A stretch of 64,000 bases of DNA from Cryptomeria japonica (Eukaryota > Streptophyta > Pinopsida > Cupressales > Cupressaceae): assembly GCF_030272615.1 (NCBI RefSeq), contig NC_081411.1, forward strand, positions 824,534,397-824,598,396, in the 5' to 3' direction. Positions 12,401 to 22,155 of this stretch are shown piece after piece. The notes under the pieces are model-generated. The model saw only the letters and a program-made list of their open reading frames with translations, searched no databases and was not told where the DNA came from. The translations under genes and the position numbers were made by a program. Numbering within the stretch: position 1 is the stretch's first letter; each line of letters begins with the position of its first letter.

Positions 12401-12540
12401 GCTTGGGATATGAACATAGCCCTTATTTGGATCTTGTGATAGCTCCATCTGCTGTGTTGGATGTTCCTCCTCTAGCGTGTTTCCTACCTTCCCGAAATAC
12501 TGATCAGCAAGATCGGGAGGTAGATGACATGCTAGACTAG
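9457..12540 (+). pseudogene. gag-pro: O gag and protease-like region (gypsy type), two TAG stops
   Basis: Continues the frame from 2909-3265. With the P insertion removed, the whole frame is about 1,146 codons, broken only by TAG at 10981-10983 and 12163-12165. A Pro/Ser/Asn-rich arm (9457-9990) leads to a retrotransposon Gag domain at about 10040-10540 (LHWYCSLPS, IGRYKHLYAQ) and a knuckle-like CQFHRHPGHDTEKC near 10850. At about 11170-11520 an aspartic-protease-like fold reads HAVLIDPSCMVNII: the catalytic D is kept but the following T/S-G is replaced by PS. A proline-rich and basic tail follows, and the frame ends MLD at 12540. No polymerase domains follow. Gag should form particles; the protease part is probably dead or structural. 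Confidence 0.85.
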
Positions 12541-12928
12541 TTTCATTAGCATAGCAGATTCTCTCCTCCTCTCTTTTGTTACTTCTTCTATGTGTTATTC
12601 TCATTCTTCTATTTGTTGTCCTTAGTGTTGTCTACTTGAGGACGATGCAAAGCATTGAGATCTCTTGGTCTCTCTCATGTTGACTCAAAAGACGCATGTG
12701 TTCCCTTCTTCTAGGTGACCTTCCTTGATTGGGGAATGAAGAACAATTATGCATACATACATATGATATACATAAATTATCATATAGCATACTGACCTCG
12801 AGGAAAGCGAAGTCACCTTGTGCTTTGTGTTTTGTGTCTATTATCCTTGGGCTTATCTCACACTTGGGGGCTAAATCCTTGTGATAACGTGCTCCTTTCC
12901 CTTCTCATTTCTTATATGTATCACTACC

Positions 12929-12970
12929 TTAAAGCAATCACCCCCGGTGAGGCATGTGCGATTGCTTTAA
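12929..12970 (+). repeat. Perfect 11-bp inverted repeat in O 3' UTR
   Basis: TTAAAGCAATC (12929-12939) is repeated in inverse as GATTGCTTTAA (12960-12970) around a 20-nt GC-richer loop. It could form an RNA stem-loop about 315 nt before the 3' LTR. Confidence 0.8.
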
Positions 12971-13269
12971 CGTAGGGGGGCATACATCCCGTCTATATCT
13001 TTTCAAGATACTTGAAAATTTCTTGACAAATTTAGCTTTGCCTTGAAAATTTTTTATATCTTTCTTGCATGACTCATAGTGAGGGAACTTTACTACTGAC
13101 AGTCATGGTTCTCCCTTGTGATCTTCCCTTTTACCTTGTCAATTGAAGTTGTAAGATCCTTAGTCCACTGGGGGCTTGGTGTATCTTGCCTCCTTGACAT
13201 GGTGAAAGTCTTTCAATGTTGTTTCCTTGTACTTTACCGGAAGTATGAGCCTACGCTTATACTCCCGCT

Positions 13270-13284
13270 AAAGTGGGGGATAAA
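13270..13284 (+). other. O polypurine tract
   Basis: AAAGTGGGGGATAAA lies directly before the 3' LTR, the expected plus-strand primer site. Confidence 0.75.
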
Positions 13285-14534
13285 TGTAGCATCCTAAAAT
13301 TGCGACACTTGCAATTTCGACTGCATTTGGGTCTTCACAATGGCGATGCAACACGGAACCTGAATGGAGACCTCGAAACTTGTTCATGACACCAAAAACT
13401 GCATTTCTCAGCACAATGGCCTGATCCTCCTTGCACCCTGCTACCCCTGGAGGTGGGACCATGGCGCCCAGCACCCTGGTCCTTCTGGACTAGGGTGCCC
13501 AGCGCCCTGGTCCCCCAGGACCATGGCGCCCAGCGCCCTGGTCCCTGGCCCTATTTTGGGCCCGGTCTCTTATGGGGCTTCGGGTCTTTAAGTTTGCAAA
13601 TTGGAAAATAATGTTTCCTAGTCGGCCTAAGGTCGGGAAAATCAGTCTTTTAACCCTAATTGGCAAGTATATAAACTACATTTCCTCTCCCATTTTGGTA
13701 AGAGGAAAAAAGGGTGAAAACGATATTGAAGCATTCAAGCATTCAAGCATTTAAGCATTCCTTCAAGCAATTGATCATTCTAAGTCTCCATTCAAGGCTA
13801 AGTGTTGCATTCAAGACAAGGATTCAACCGTTGAAGAGGAGATCACATACAACACATTACATACAACATACATTACACCTTCGCATGTAAGAATACAAAC
13901 ATTCTTACAACAAGGTATCAGTACTTGTTTACATTACAAACATTTACATTTACAGCATTCTCATTTCTTGGTTAATTCCAAAACTGGGGTTTGACCTAAA
14001 GGCAAACCCCTCATCCCTAACCCCCCAATCGTCCTCTCTTTTCTATGTGTAGGTTGCAGGTACGTGGCTGTAATTGAAGATCTGGAATCCTTGTGCAGAG
14101 ACGAACAGATCCCCCTTCATTTCGCAGATTTTTCGGAGGACCGTGTGCACGTCGGGCGCCATCGTCCCATCAAATTTCGCTCAAATTTGTAGAACAGCAC
14201 CGTCTCGACATTTTACTACTAATTTCAGGTCCGCAGCTTCATCCCATATCCCTATCTCTATTTATAAGCGAATCTTTCCTACTTTACATGCATTCCTAGT
14301 TCAATCATTCTATCTACATTTCTTTACAAAAGAGGGTATCCTTGATGTCTTAACCCTTGAAACTCATTTAGAATCCAATCTTGCATTGCGTGGGATTGGA
14401 TCTTGTGGGTTTCAACCCCTCTTTTGAATGGAAAGTCCTTCCTAATTGAAAACCATCAACCCTAGTGACCTCCCTTCTCTCTCCTCAGAGTTGGGGAGGG
14501 GAGAACGACTAGGGTTCGATTTTTCTACTTTACA
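13285..14534 (+). repeat. O 3' LTR
   Basis: 1,250 bp, same termini as the 5' LTR. It holds three palindromic units at an exact 31-bp spacing (13456, 13487, 13518), where the 5' LTR has one, and four AAGCATTY units where the 5' LTR has five. A TATA-like box lies at 13668-13675. The TSD ACCTT follows at 14535-14539. Confidence 0.9.
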
Positions 14535-14836
14535 ACCTTATCGGGCTCCATGCAAGTTAGGTCAAAAACATTAAATGCACTCGGTTCCACTTAACTTTCT
14601 TTCCTTTGTTTTGCGCTTTAACCGAGTAACCAAACTTCTTTCATTTACCGGCTTGATAGGTTTCCTGTATTCACCGACTTGACAGGTTTCCTGTATAGTG
14701 CTCCAAAAGACTTTGATAGAATTTCAAACTTACTAATACATCTTAACTATGCAGATTTTGAATTAAGTACATACTAAAGTAGGAACTGTTAAGATTTAAC
14801 CTTAGAGAGAATGTAGTCCCTTCATACCTTTACCGA
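14535..14836 (-). other. L inter-ORF region
   Basis: Non-coding stretch between ORF1 of L and the O insertion, with repeated ACCGA / TCGGT words (for example two TTGAYAGGTTTCCTGTAT units at about 14654-14696). E1, E2 and E3 have a comparable region between their ORFs. Confidence 0.45.
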
Positions 14837-16183
14837 TTAATTTAGAATAGGTGCACCTAACTCGGTAGGTAAGGTGCTTTCTTCATTTGACACAATTTCC
14901 TTCTTTTTCCAAATCATCTTTAATTTTTCTTTTATTTCCTCAATGTCTCCTTTAGGTTGATCTCTGCAATCTCTAGCCAAGTGTCCAGCTTTGTGACAGT
15001 GAAAACATGCCATACCAGGATTTCTCCATGATCTTCGGTTGTTCATCACAAACCTTATAAAGAAGTTGGCACTTATATGTCCATATCTTCCACAACATTC
15101 ACACCATATTCTTGTATTGTAATCCCATGGTACTGCAGAATATTGTCGGTAAGGATCTGTGCAAGTTCAGTAACCTCTAGTATTTGCTTGGTGTGCAGAC
15201 AACATATAGTTCTTTTGCTTATACCAACACTTCTTGGTACTATGTCCATATCTATTGCAATTTTTACAAAACCCTTTGAATTTTGCCTTCTGATAATTGT
15301 TAACAGACTTTGTCCTACATTGGTTAAATGTGTGACCATATTTATTGCAATTATAACAATAACCATTAGACTTAGTAATATTCGGTTGCTTACCTTTTCT
15401 GATTTGGCACATGTTGGCAGTGTGACCTTGATTTCCACAGTAGTTGCAAATAGGTTTCTTTCTTTTGATATTCTTCTTGATTATAGCTTGCTTTGATGAT
15501 TCTCCTCTCTCAGTAGTATGAATTCCTTTCTCGGTAGAGTGTTTTCCTTTGTAACCGAGTCCTGCATCTTTGTTGGGTCATCTTGTATTTAGTTGCTCAT
15601 CCAATAGCTTCAATGCTTCATAACTCTTCTTCAGTGATTCTTTGGATTTCTTCTCTATTTCAAGTTCATCAGTTAATACTTCAAGTTTCAATGTTTGATT
15701 CTCATGATCTTTTAGATTTGCTTCATGATGTGCATAACCTAGCTGATCTGATAGATTTTGTTGAATCCTAGTCAACCTTGTAATTTCATCATTCTTTTCA
15801 GATACTAATGCTTCAAGCTGTTGTTTCTCTCTTGCTAGATCTCTTACTTTATTCTCAGCTATCCTCAATGCATCAAGATTTTTAGTCATCTGCGTGCTGA
15901 AATGTTCATGTTCTCTTTTCATTACTTTTAGTTGATTAGCCAGTGCTTTGTTCTTTTCTTTCAATACTCCAATCATTTCTTCAGTCTCTTCAGATATACT
16001 GCTCTCAGACGATGTCTCAATTTGTTCCACTAACTCTTGAGAGTCCTGTAAATCATCAGATAATATTCTTCTCACTTTCAAATATTTTTGCATTTGCCTT
16101 TGCATGTCTGCAATCACTTGATTAGCATGATCCAATTCTTCTTGTAGATACACAATTCTTCGAGATTGTTTATAGCCTTCCAT
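14837..16183 (-). pseudogene. L ORF1: coiled coil plus five CCHC zinc knuckles
   Basis: One frame of 448 codons with two in-frame TGA stops (15578-15580, 15167-15169). The start ATG (16181-16183) corresponds to the ORF1 start in E1-E3. The first 200 residues are a heptad-rich coiled coil (LKEKNKALANQLKVMKREH and following). Then come five knuckles: CNYCGNQGHTANMC, CYNCNKYGHTFNQC, CKNCNRYGHSTKKC, a damaged CECCGRYGHISANF and CFHCHKAGHLARDC. A short acidic tail ends at 14837. By analogy with Gag nucleocapsid it would bind element RNA, and the coiled coil would drive self-assembly. No capsid-type Gag domain is recognisable. Five knuckles is far above the usual one or two in plant Gag. The stop at 15578 fits CGA changed to TGA. 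Confidence 0.75.
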
Positions 16184-16232
16184 TGATAAGATATTTCTCT
16201 TTAGGTGATTAAACCCTTTTCCAAGATTCAAG

Positions 16233-16243
16233 CTCTGATACCA
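16233..16243 (-). other. L primer-binding site (initiator Met tRNA)
   Basis: The minus strand reads TGGTATCAGAG two bases after the LTR end CCTAACA. The same arrangement is found in E0, E1, E2 and E3. Confidence 0.85.
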
Positions 16244-16245
16244 AT

Positions 16246-17330
16246 TGTTAGGTCCAATATGGAAAGCTAATGTACTAAGAGGGGAGGGGTGAATCAGTAC
16301 TTCAAAACTTTTCTTCAACAATAACTTTACTGTTAAGCATAAACTGAATAGTGCAGTAACATAACATAAAGTTAAAACAAATGAATAACAATCATACATG
16401 ATTCACCCCATAACACTTATATTTTGGTTACACAAAAACTCTTGGTTAGAGAGAAAAAATGCAGTGGGGATGGCACCCACAACTTCACTACTGCAATAAT
16501 AAAGAGTGCTCGATTAGAGCTACATGTTTAGACATTTTTGATAGCTTACCCTGTTAGGAGTATCAAAATCTATTAGATCTACCTTACTAAAGGATTTTTA
16601 GAAAACTTAATCTAAATGTTGCACCTGGTTAGAGGCTTTACAATTTATAGACTTGATTAGAGTCTCTTACCCTGTTAAAGGTTTCTCTATCACTCAGAAT
16701 ATTACAATGAAATTATTACAAATATTTGCAACTTTACATCTGGAATGTTATAGTAGATTCTATGTGCTCAAATAAGATTACCTTGCTTACAGCATACCTC
16801 GGTAACCCATATAGTAACTCGGTAACCCTTTTGTTTACTCTGTTCTTCGACTGTTCTCTGAAAACCTTCTCGGTGACCTCTGTGTCTCTGTAACAGTCTT
16901 CATACACTCATGCATTACTATATTTCCCTTTCTGCATGTATATGTCTGATCTCAATCTATTTTGTATAAATAGATCTCTTATGACGGTGATCCATTCATT
17001 GCTTTGATCTTACAAACATGTTTTATCGAATGAATAACCATGCAAAATATTTCATTGGTTAAATGACCTTGAAATCATACACAATATTTAAGTGCAATTT
17101 CCAATGTGATAATGGTTCTATGTACCTCGATCTTGTAACACGTTTCCATATGTATGTCCAAGTTCAATGAATCTGGTAACACGTTTCACTTGGTTTATAT
17201 CAACTCGGTGTGTTATCTTTGCTATTTGGTAAACATGAAAAGATACTCGGTACACAGCTCGGTGCATACTGGGCTCTATGACTAGTTTCTTCTATAACCG
17301 ACTGTGTTGTACATACCGACTGAATATTTC
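16246..17330 (-). repeat. L 5' LTR (right end uncertain)
   Basis: The plus strand starts TGTTAGGTCC. The LTR-end hairpin is at 16272-16300: arms GTACTAA and TCAGTAC around a G-rich plus-strand loop. The remainder is rich in CTCGGTAA words. No CCAACA terminus is found. Plus-strand 3'-end sequence of M starts somewhere around 17330-17400, so the upstream part of this LTR is truncated. Confidence 0.6.
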
Positions 17331-17672
17331 AGTAGAGTTAACTGACTAGAGTATATAGAATAACTTTGAACATAAAACTAATGGCAACTTTAGTAAGTAG
17401 TAACAGATAAGTTGGTATTTGTGTTAAGTTCTTTGAACTGATTGAATTTGGTTTTGTATTGCTTTGGCATTTGATGTCAAAGGGGGAGAGATATCTATGG
17501 AAAAACACTTTGTCTTTTGGGTAGAGATTATTCCTTGGGAGAGATATTATGTATTTTGATTTTTGGTTATGATCTCTTTGGGAGATTGTTGATTTTTGGT
17601 TTTTGGCATTTCTGTTTTGGCACTTTGATGGTTTTTCCATCTTGTGTTGCCATCAATGCCAAAGGGGGAGAT
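17331..17672 (+). mobile_element. Element M: 3' end of a plus-strand two-ORF-type element
   Basis: Non-coding 3' region with two polypurine tracts, AAAGGGGGAG at 17479-17488 and 17661-17670. Each follows a TTGATGTCA / TCAATGCCA word. The second directly abuts the LTR start at 17673. The same duplicated arrangement ends E0, E1, E2 and E3. The ORFs and 5' LTR of M are absent. Confidence 0.65.
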
Positions 17673-18759
17673 TGTTGGTATTTTGGATTTGTTGATATGG
17701 TTTTGTCATTGATGTCAACACTTGTCATCACTTGTCAACACTTGTCAACACTTATCAGCACTTGGAGATTTTGGTTATGTTCACTGTCAAGACAAAGAAA
17801 GACTTATGCAAGAAACTGGTATTTGGTTCACCGGTAGATTATATTGTTCACTGACACTTGGAATGACTTGGAAACTACTTGGTTATGTTGAAGACATTAT
17901 TTGATCACTTGGTTTTGGCGATTTGGTTAACTGCTTATTTGGGTGTGCATATTTATTATTACTGGCAAATAGGTCCAGGATAAGCACCAACAGACTTATC
18001 TATTCCAGATCAGCATGACATGTTATGGCGATGATTTATTATTATTGTAAATGCATTGAGCCGACATCATGCATTGAATATTGATTTACTTGTAATTAAT
18101 TTTATTGTAATATCTTTTAGTGAGTCGACCTATTCAATTGGTCTTAGGTTATGGTATATATGTAAGATCTTATTTGCAAGATTGGACAGAGATGGGATTG
18201 TGAATGCAAAAAGTATTGCAATAAGGTATATGGGAAAATAAGCAGAGCTATACATGCTGACATCATTTGAAGGTTGAAGGAGGGTTTTGTGAAGGTAATC
18301 AGAACTTAACCAGTACTGAATCCATCATATGAAGATGCTATTTTATGTAGTACATTATCATTGGATTTAACCATCCAATTGTAGTCAGTGTGACTCTTAT
18401 TTTGTGATTGAGCAGTGAACTCTAGGCAGCTGGCCTTTCTGCATGTGCAGAATTCATATTGTAAACACATACTATCTACAGTAGTATCATTTGATTGTGG
18501 GTAAGGCTTCCCACTGTGGTTTTTCCCCTTATAGTGTTTCCACATACAAATATTGGTGTTATGTGTTGTGGATGTTATTGTCTTTCTGTTTCATACATTA
18601 ATCTTTACCGGTACTGCAATTAACTGTTAAGATTGTCTACCGGCATAAAGTTTGGTTTACCAGTATTGAACATTAAGTTTTGGTTAAGTTAATTTTCATT
18701 GAATTTATTGGACAACTGATTCACCCCTCCCCCCTCTCAGTTGTCTCTGGGACCTAATA
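17673..18759 (+). repeat. M 3' LTR
   Basis: 1,087 bp, starting TGTTGGTATT and ending GGGACCTAATA (the family end is CCTAACA). It carries short CTTGTCAACA repeats (17717-17765) and near its end a perfect 9-bp hairpin (GACAACTGA at 18711-18719, TCAGTTGTC at 18737-18745) with a C-rich loop. It is related to the LTRs of L, E1, E2 and E3 by both termini and the hairpin. Confidence 0.75.
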
Positions 18760-19977
18760 GTTTCCATTGGTGGTTATTGCTAAGTTACTTCAAGTACTTA
18801 TGTCCCAAGGTCAAATGGACCTTAACTAACTATCACCCCTACACATGTTACATATAGGTGGCATTCTCCATCACACAACACGAAATAATTTTATCATATC
18901 ATAGGTGGAGTTCACATAACTAATTAATAATATATTAAAGTCTCTCCATGAGAAAATCCTAAAGGTCATACTAGATGAGTCTCTAAGTGATGCAAAGAAG
19001 CTATAGGTGTTACTTTAGAGTTTAAAAGATCAGTATTATAACTTAGAAGAAACAATTTTGAAGGATGTAGAGAAGAGAGTAGAGGAGAAGAGAGTAAGGG
19101 AGGTAGTGGATAGGTGTGCATCTACACACTCGACTAAAAGACAAAATGTGTGCTTGAAAAGGTTGTGGATGATGTAGTAGCCATTTTCCATTTTTTCATT
19201 AGTGGTCAGAATCCACTAAGGAGATTAAAATCCAAATGGGCATCATGGCAGCTCAGATTGTATAGATTTTTGGTTCAGTAGATTTGAAGAGGGATGTAGA
19301 TAGCAATGACAAAGTTCAGTTGGAAAATTTGTACCTAAAGTGGAATCTACTAAATAATAAAAGGGAGGAGACCAATCTAAGCAATTTGGTTAATTTGAAG
19401 CTCACCAGTACATGGTGAAGTTTTTTGAAGACTTTCAGAAACTAGAAAGGTCAAAAAAAAATTATTAACTACAAAAAGGAAAATGATCTTCTAATGAACA
19501 TTGAGTGTCAATGTGTATTATTGTCCTCTATGGGAGAAATATGGAAGACTACCTCGACAACTTAAGGTTATTCGTAATGACATCATGCCTCTAGCTCTAC
19601 AAGGTGCTTAAATTCCTATCAGTAAGACAATTTTTCTCTTTTATATATATATAAATAAGTAGATGATGTTTGGGGTACAATTTTTTCTTTCAAATGCATT
19701 TCATTTTTGAGGAGTTATTGTAGATAGGGAGAGAGTAAAGTTGAGGTTTTATAGATTGAGTTTGTGTTAAGGAGACACCCTTTGTCCTTGATGTCAAAGG
19801 AGATAAAATTCATTATGGAGTGACTTTGGAGTTGGCACAAGTGTTTCCATCAATGATAAAGAAGGAGATTATTGCAAATATGATTTTGCATTGTCATTGA
19901 TGTCAAACTTGTTGATATATTTGGTCAAGATGAGTGTTCAGTTGTCAAACTTGTTGATATATTTGGTCTGGATACAT
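18760..19977 (+). mobile_element. Element N: strongly decayed 3' end of another plus-strand element
   Basis: From 18760 to about 19760 short open stretches with many stops suggest decayed Lys/Glu-rich coding sequence (for example around 18940-19130), but I cannot assign it. At 19780-19800 and 19850-19880 there are worn copies of the family's double 3' signal: TTGATGTCAAAGGAGATAAA, then CATCAATGATAAAGAAGGAGATTATTG, the latter passing into a probable LTR start. The LTR is cut off at about 19977, where K sequence begins. Confidence 0.4.
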
Positions 19978-20461
19978 ATTCAACTAGTGTAATACAAACC
20001 ATAATCTTAAGTTCCTTTCAGATACCTAAAGATCCTCTTCACTACTTGACCATGAGTCTACTTCAAACCAGCCTGAAATCTCACAACTAAACATACAGCC
20101 TGCATAATATCTTCTCTAGAAGTAGTTAGATATAACAGTCCTCCAATCATAGATTTGTACTTCTCCTGATCAACATCTGAAGGTGTATCATCTTTACCTA
20201 ATTTGCAACCAATAGCTAAAGGGGTAGTAACAGGTTTACAATTATCCATATAAAACTTCTTTAACATTTCTCTAACATATTTAGCTTGAGAAATAAAGAT
20301 CCCATCATCCAACTAAGTAACTTGTAGACCTAGAATGAATGACATATCTCCAAACATGGACATCTCAAATTCCTTTTGCATCTCTTTAGCAAATTATTTA
20401 CAAAAACCACCACTTCCTCTAAAGATGATATCCTCAACATAGAAAACAAAAATTAACCGCT
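19978..20461 (-). pseudogene. pol: K copia reverse transcriptase, C-terminal fragment
   Basis: The minus strand encodes the end of a copia reverse transcriptase. The polymerase motif YVDD is altered to YVED (20430-20441). After it come GIFISQAKYVREMLKKF and LLYLTTSREDI, then a worn RYLKGT-DYGL near 19990, where the sequence stops. RNase H and the 3' LTR of K are missing. Stops and frameshifts are present. The upstream half of the same domain continues at 22156, on the other side of the solo LTR S. Confidence 0.8.
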
Positions 20462-22155
20462 TGTAGCATTGTAAATTGTACACCCTTGCTAGGGTGGTAC
20501 AATTCTACGCTTGGTTTAGCACCCGCCTTAGTGTGTTTGCATCTTACATTGTAATTTCCCTTAAAGAATTTAATTAATTAATTTAATTAAATCTAAATTC
20601 ATATTTCATCACTCCCCATATTATAAAATTGGGCCCTTTACCCTAAGTGTGCCCTTTTTAATTTTATTCCTCCAGTAAATCATTAAATCATAAATCCTAA
20701 TTATGTCTTATTTCGACCTTTAAGGCCCGATTTCGCATATCAAAACATCTCAAAATCAGCTGTAACTTTGGGATTCACTCTAATATCATCATATCTAATA
20801 GACCTAAAAATTTGGTGAAAATTTGGTCAAACCATGTGTAAGTTATGCAGGGTCCCTGACATTTTTCCCGAAATTTTGGGAACATAATTCTATTATATTA
20901 TAATGCTTAACCCCAAAAAATTGGCAGGAAATTCAAATCATAGGTCAGCCTAAAGATGAAATTAAGATCTAGGTTTTCATACATAAGATCTCTCTTTCTT
21001 CATTGGAAGGCCTAAGGAAACGTTTTTAGTAAAATTTTCTAGCGATCACAAGGAGCCTTCTATGTAGTGAAAGAGTAAGCCTTTTGGAGTCTTCAATAAC
21101 ATTCAAAAACATCTATCAAGAATTCATCAAGAATTCATCAAGAATTCTTTCATCAATTGGGGGCTTTTGAAGATGTAAGAAAGCAATAGGAGATTACCGA
21201 CTAAAGATTGGCTTGTACCTCTCCCTTGGGATTGGGTATGATTTCATGTTGTTTTCATGTCTTTGTATGAGCTTCATTACATCCATTTGCAAATTTACAT
21301 TTATTATTTAGATCACTTTGCATCATTGATTTAGATAATTTACTTTTTCAATTACAATAATTTAAGGTTTACTCTTTAATGCATAGGGTTACTCTAGATT
21401 GTTTGCATTCATCATTTTAGGGTCTTGCACACAAACAAGATTCCTGCACACACTATTTTACTATACAAATTGCCTATTTGTTGAGGCGGAAATCACCAAA
21501 ATAGGGTTTTGACTAAGGAAAAATCACATATAGCCACCCAAAACCCTATTTTCAGTTGCAAGTAAAGGTACCGATAACCAGAAGACTTTCAAGACTACTA
21601 AAAGGCACAACGATTGTCTTAAGGACTCAAATATATCCCAAAATCATCAAGGAAAGGGGTGTGATACCCTATTCCTACCCAAGATAGGGGCGTGGTGCCC
21701 TACTCCCCTACTTTCAGGTGAAATTTGGTAGGTTAAGGGCTCAGAACATCAAGTTTGTAGACCTTCAGTTGTAGCTCCTTGTTAGACAAAATAGGACCAA
21801 GGTGTGGCACCCTTGTCCAGGTCACTTTGGCTCATTTTTCAACACCAAGTACACATTCAAATTCCTCCCCTTTCTCTACTTTTAGTATCTCAGATTTTGC
21901 AAGTTTCTACAAGTTTAGTTCATATATGCTTCATTGTTCATCTACTAGTCTAGTTGATCAATCAAACCCTATTTTTCACATCTTCTCTTCATATACAACA
22001 ACATAAATATAAACCCTAATAGATGATCCTTGGCTCTCTCTTTCTCACAAGAAGTAGCCAAAGTGAGCTATCTCCCTAAGCTCTTCGTATTCCCAATGTG
22101 TTGGAAAAAGTGGGATTAGGTCCTAGTCACCCGATCTCACTTTTTCTGCTCTACA
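20462..22155 (+). repeat. S: solo LTR of a gypsy-type element inside K
   Basis: 1,694 bp with LTR-like termini (TGTAGCATTG at the start, TTTTTCTGCTCTACA at the end) that resemble the O LTR ends. No internal region is present. K reverse transcriptase reads continuously across it once removed (minus strand RNNL before, FVFYVED after), which supports an insertion followed by LTR-LTR recombination. I cannot see a clean TSD. Part of it (20753-20935) is homologous to the modules in the O leader. Confidence 0.65.

Larger units (their letters stand above)
12541..13284 (+). other. O 3' untranslated region
   Basis: 744 bp of non-coding sequence between the end of the Gag-protease frame and the 3' LTR. 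It includes CTTGAGGACGATGCAAAG and CTTGGGGGCTAAAT phrases, a strong hairpin (12929-12970) and the polypurine tract. No polymerase remnants are recognisable, so the missing pol was not lost by recent decay. Confidence 0.6.
528..14534 (+). mobile_element. Element O: Ty3/gypsy-type LTR retrotransposon coding only Gag and protease-like region
   Basis: LTRs lie at 528-1723 and 13285-14534. Both start TGTAGCATCC and end TTTACA. The TSD is ACCTT (523-527 and 14535-14539). A primer site (1727-1745) and a polypurine tract (13270-13284) abut the LTRs. Without the nested P element the length is about 7.8 kb. One long reading frame (2909-3265 continuing at 9457-12540) holds a gypsy-type Gag, a CCHC-like knuckle and an altered aspartic protease. 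No reverse transcriptase, RNase H or integrase follows, so O had to be mobilised by another element. The Gag wording and the very long leader are like Tat/Athila-type plant elements; that lineage call is an inference. The LTRs differ at a few percent of sites in the parts I compared. Confidence 0.85.
1..17330 (-). mobile_element. Element L: two-ORF non-autonomous LTR retrotransposon, truncated by window start
   Basis: Read on the minus strand, L has a 5' LTR (16246 to about 17330), a tRNA-iMet-type primer site (16233-16243), ORF1 (16183-14837), an inter-ORF region, and the first 89 codons of ORF2 (267-1), where the window ends. Element O (528-14534) sits in the inter-ORF region, flanked by ACCTT at 523-527 and 14535-14539. 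The layout matches E1, E2 and E3 further right. No reverse transcriptase, integrase or RNase H is seen in the visible part. The right end of the LTR is not defined: the expected CCAACA terminus is missing and sequence of the opposite-strand element M follows. L is a more diverged relative of E1-E3, judged by ORF1 wording and by five zinc knuckles instead of four. Confidence 0.75.

Noticed and set aside
15077-15496. A 139-codon plus-strand frame opposite L ORF1
   Set aside because: It is antisense to the zinc-knuckle region; its Cys/Ile-rich wording is a mirror of the knuckle codons.
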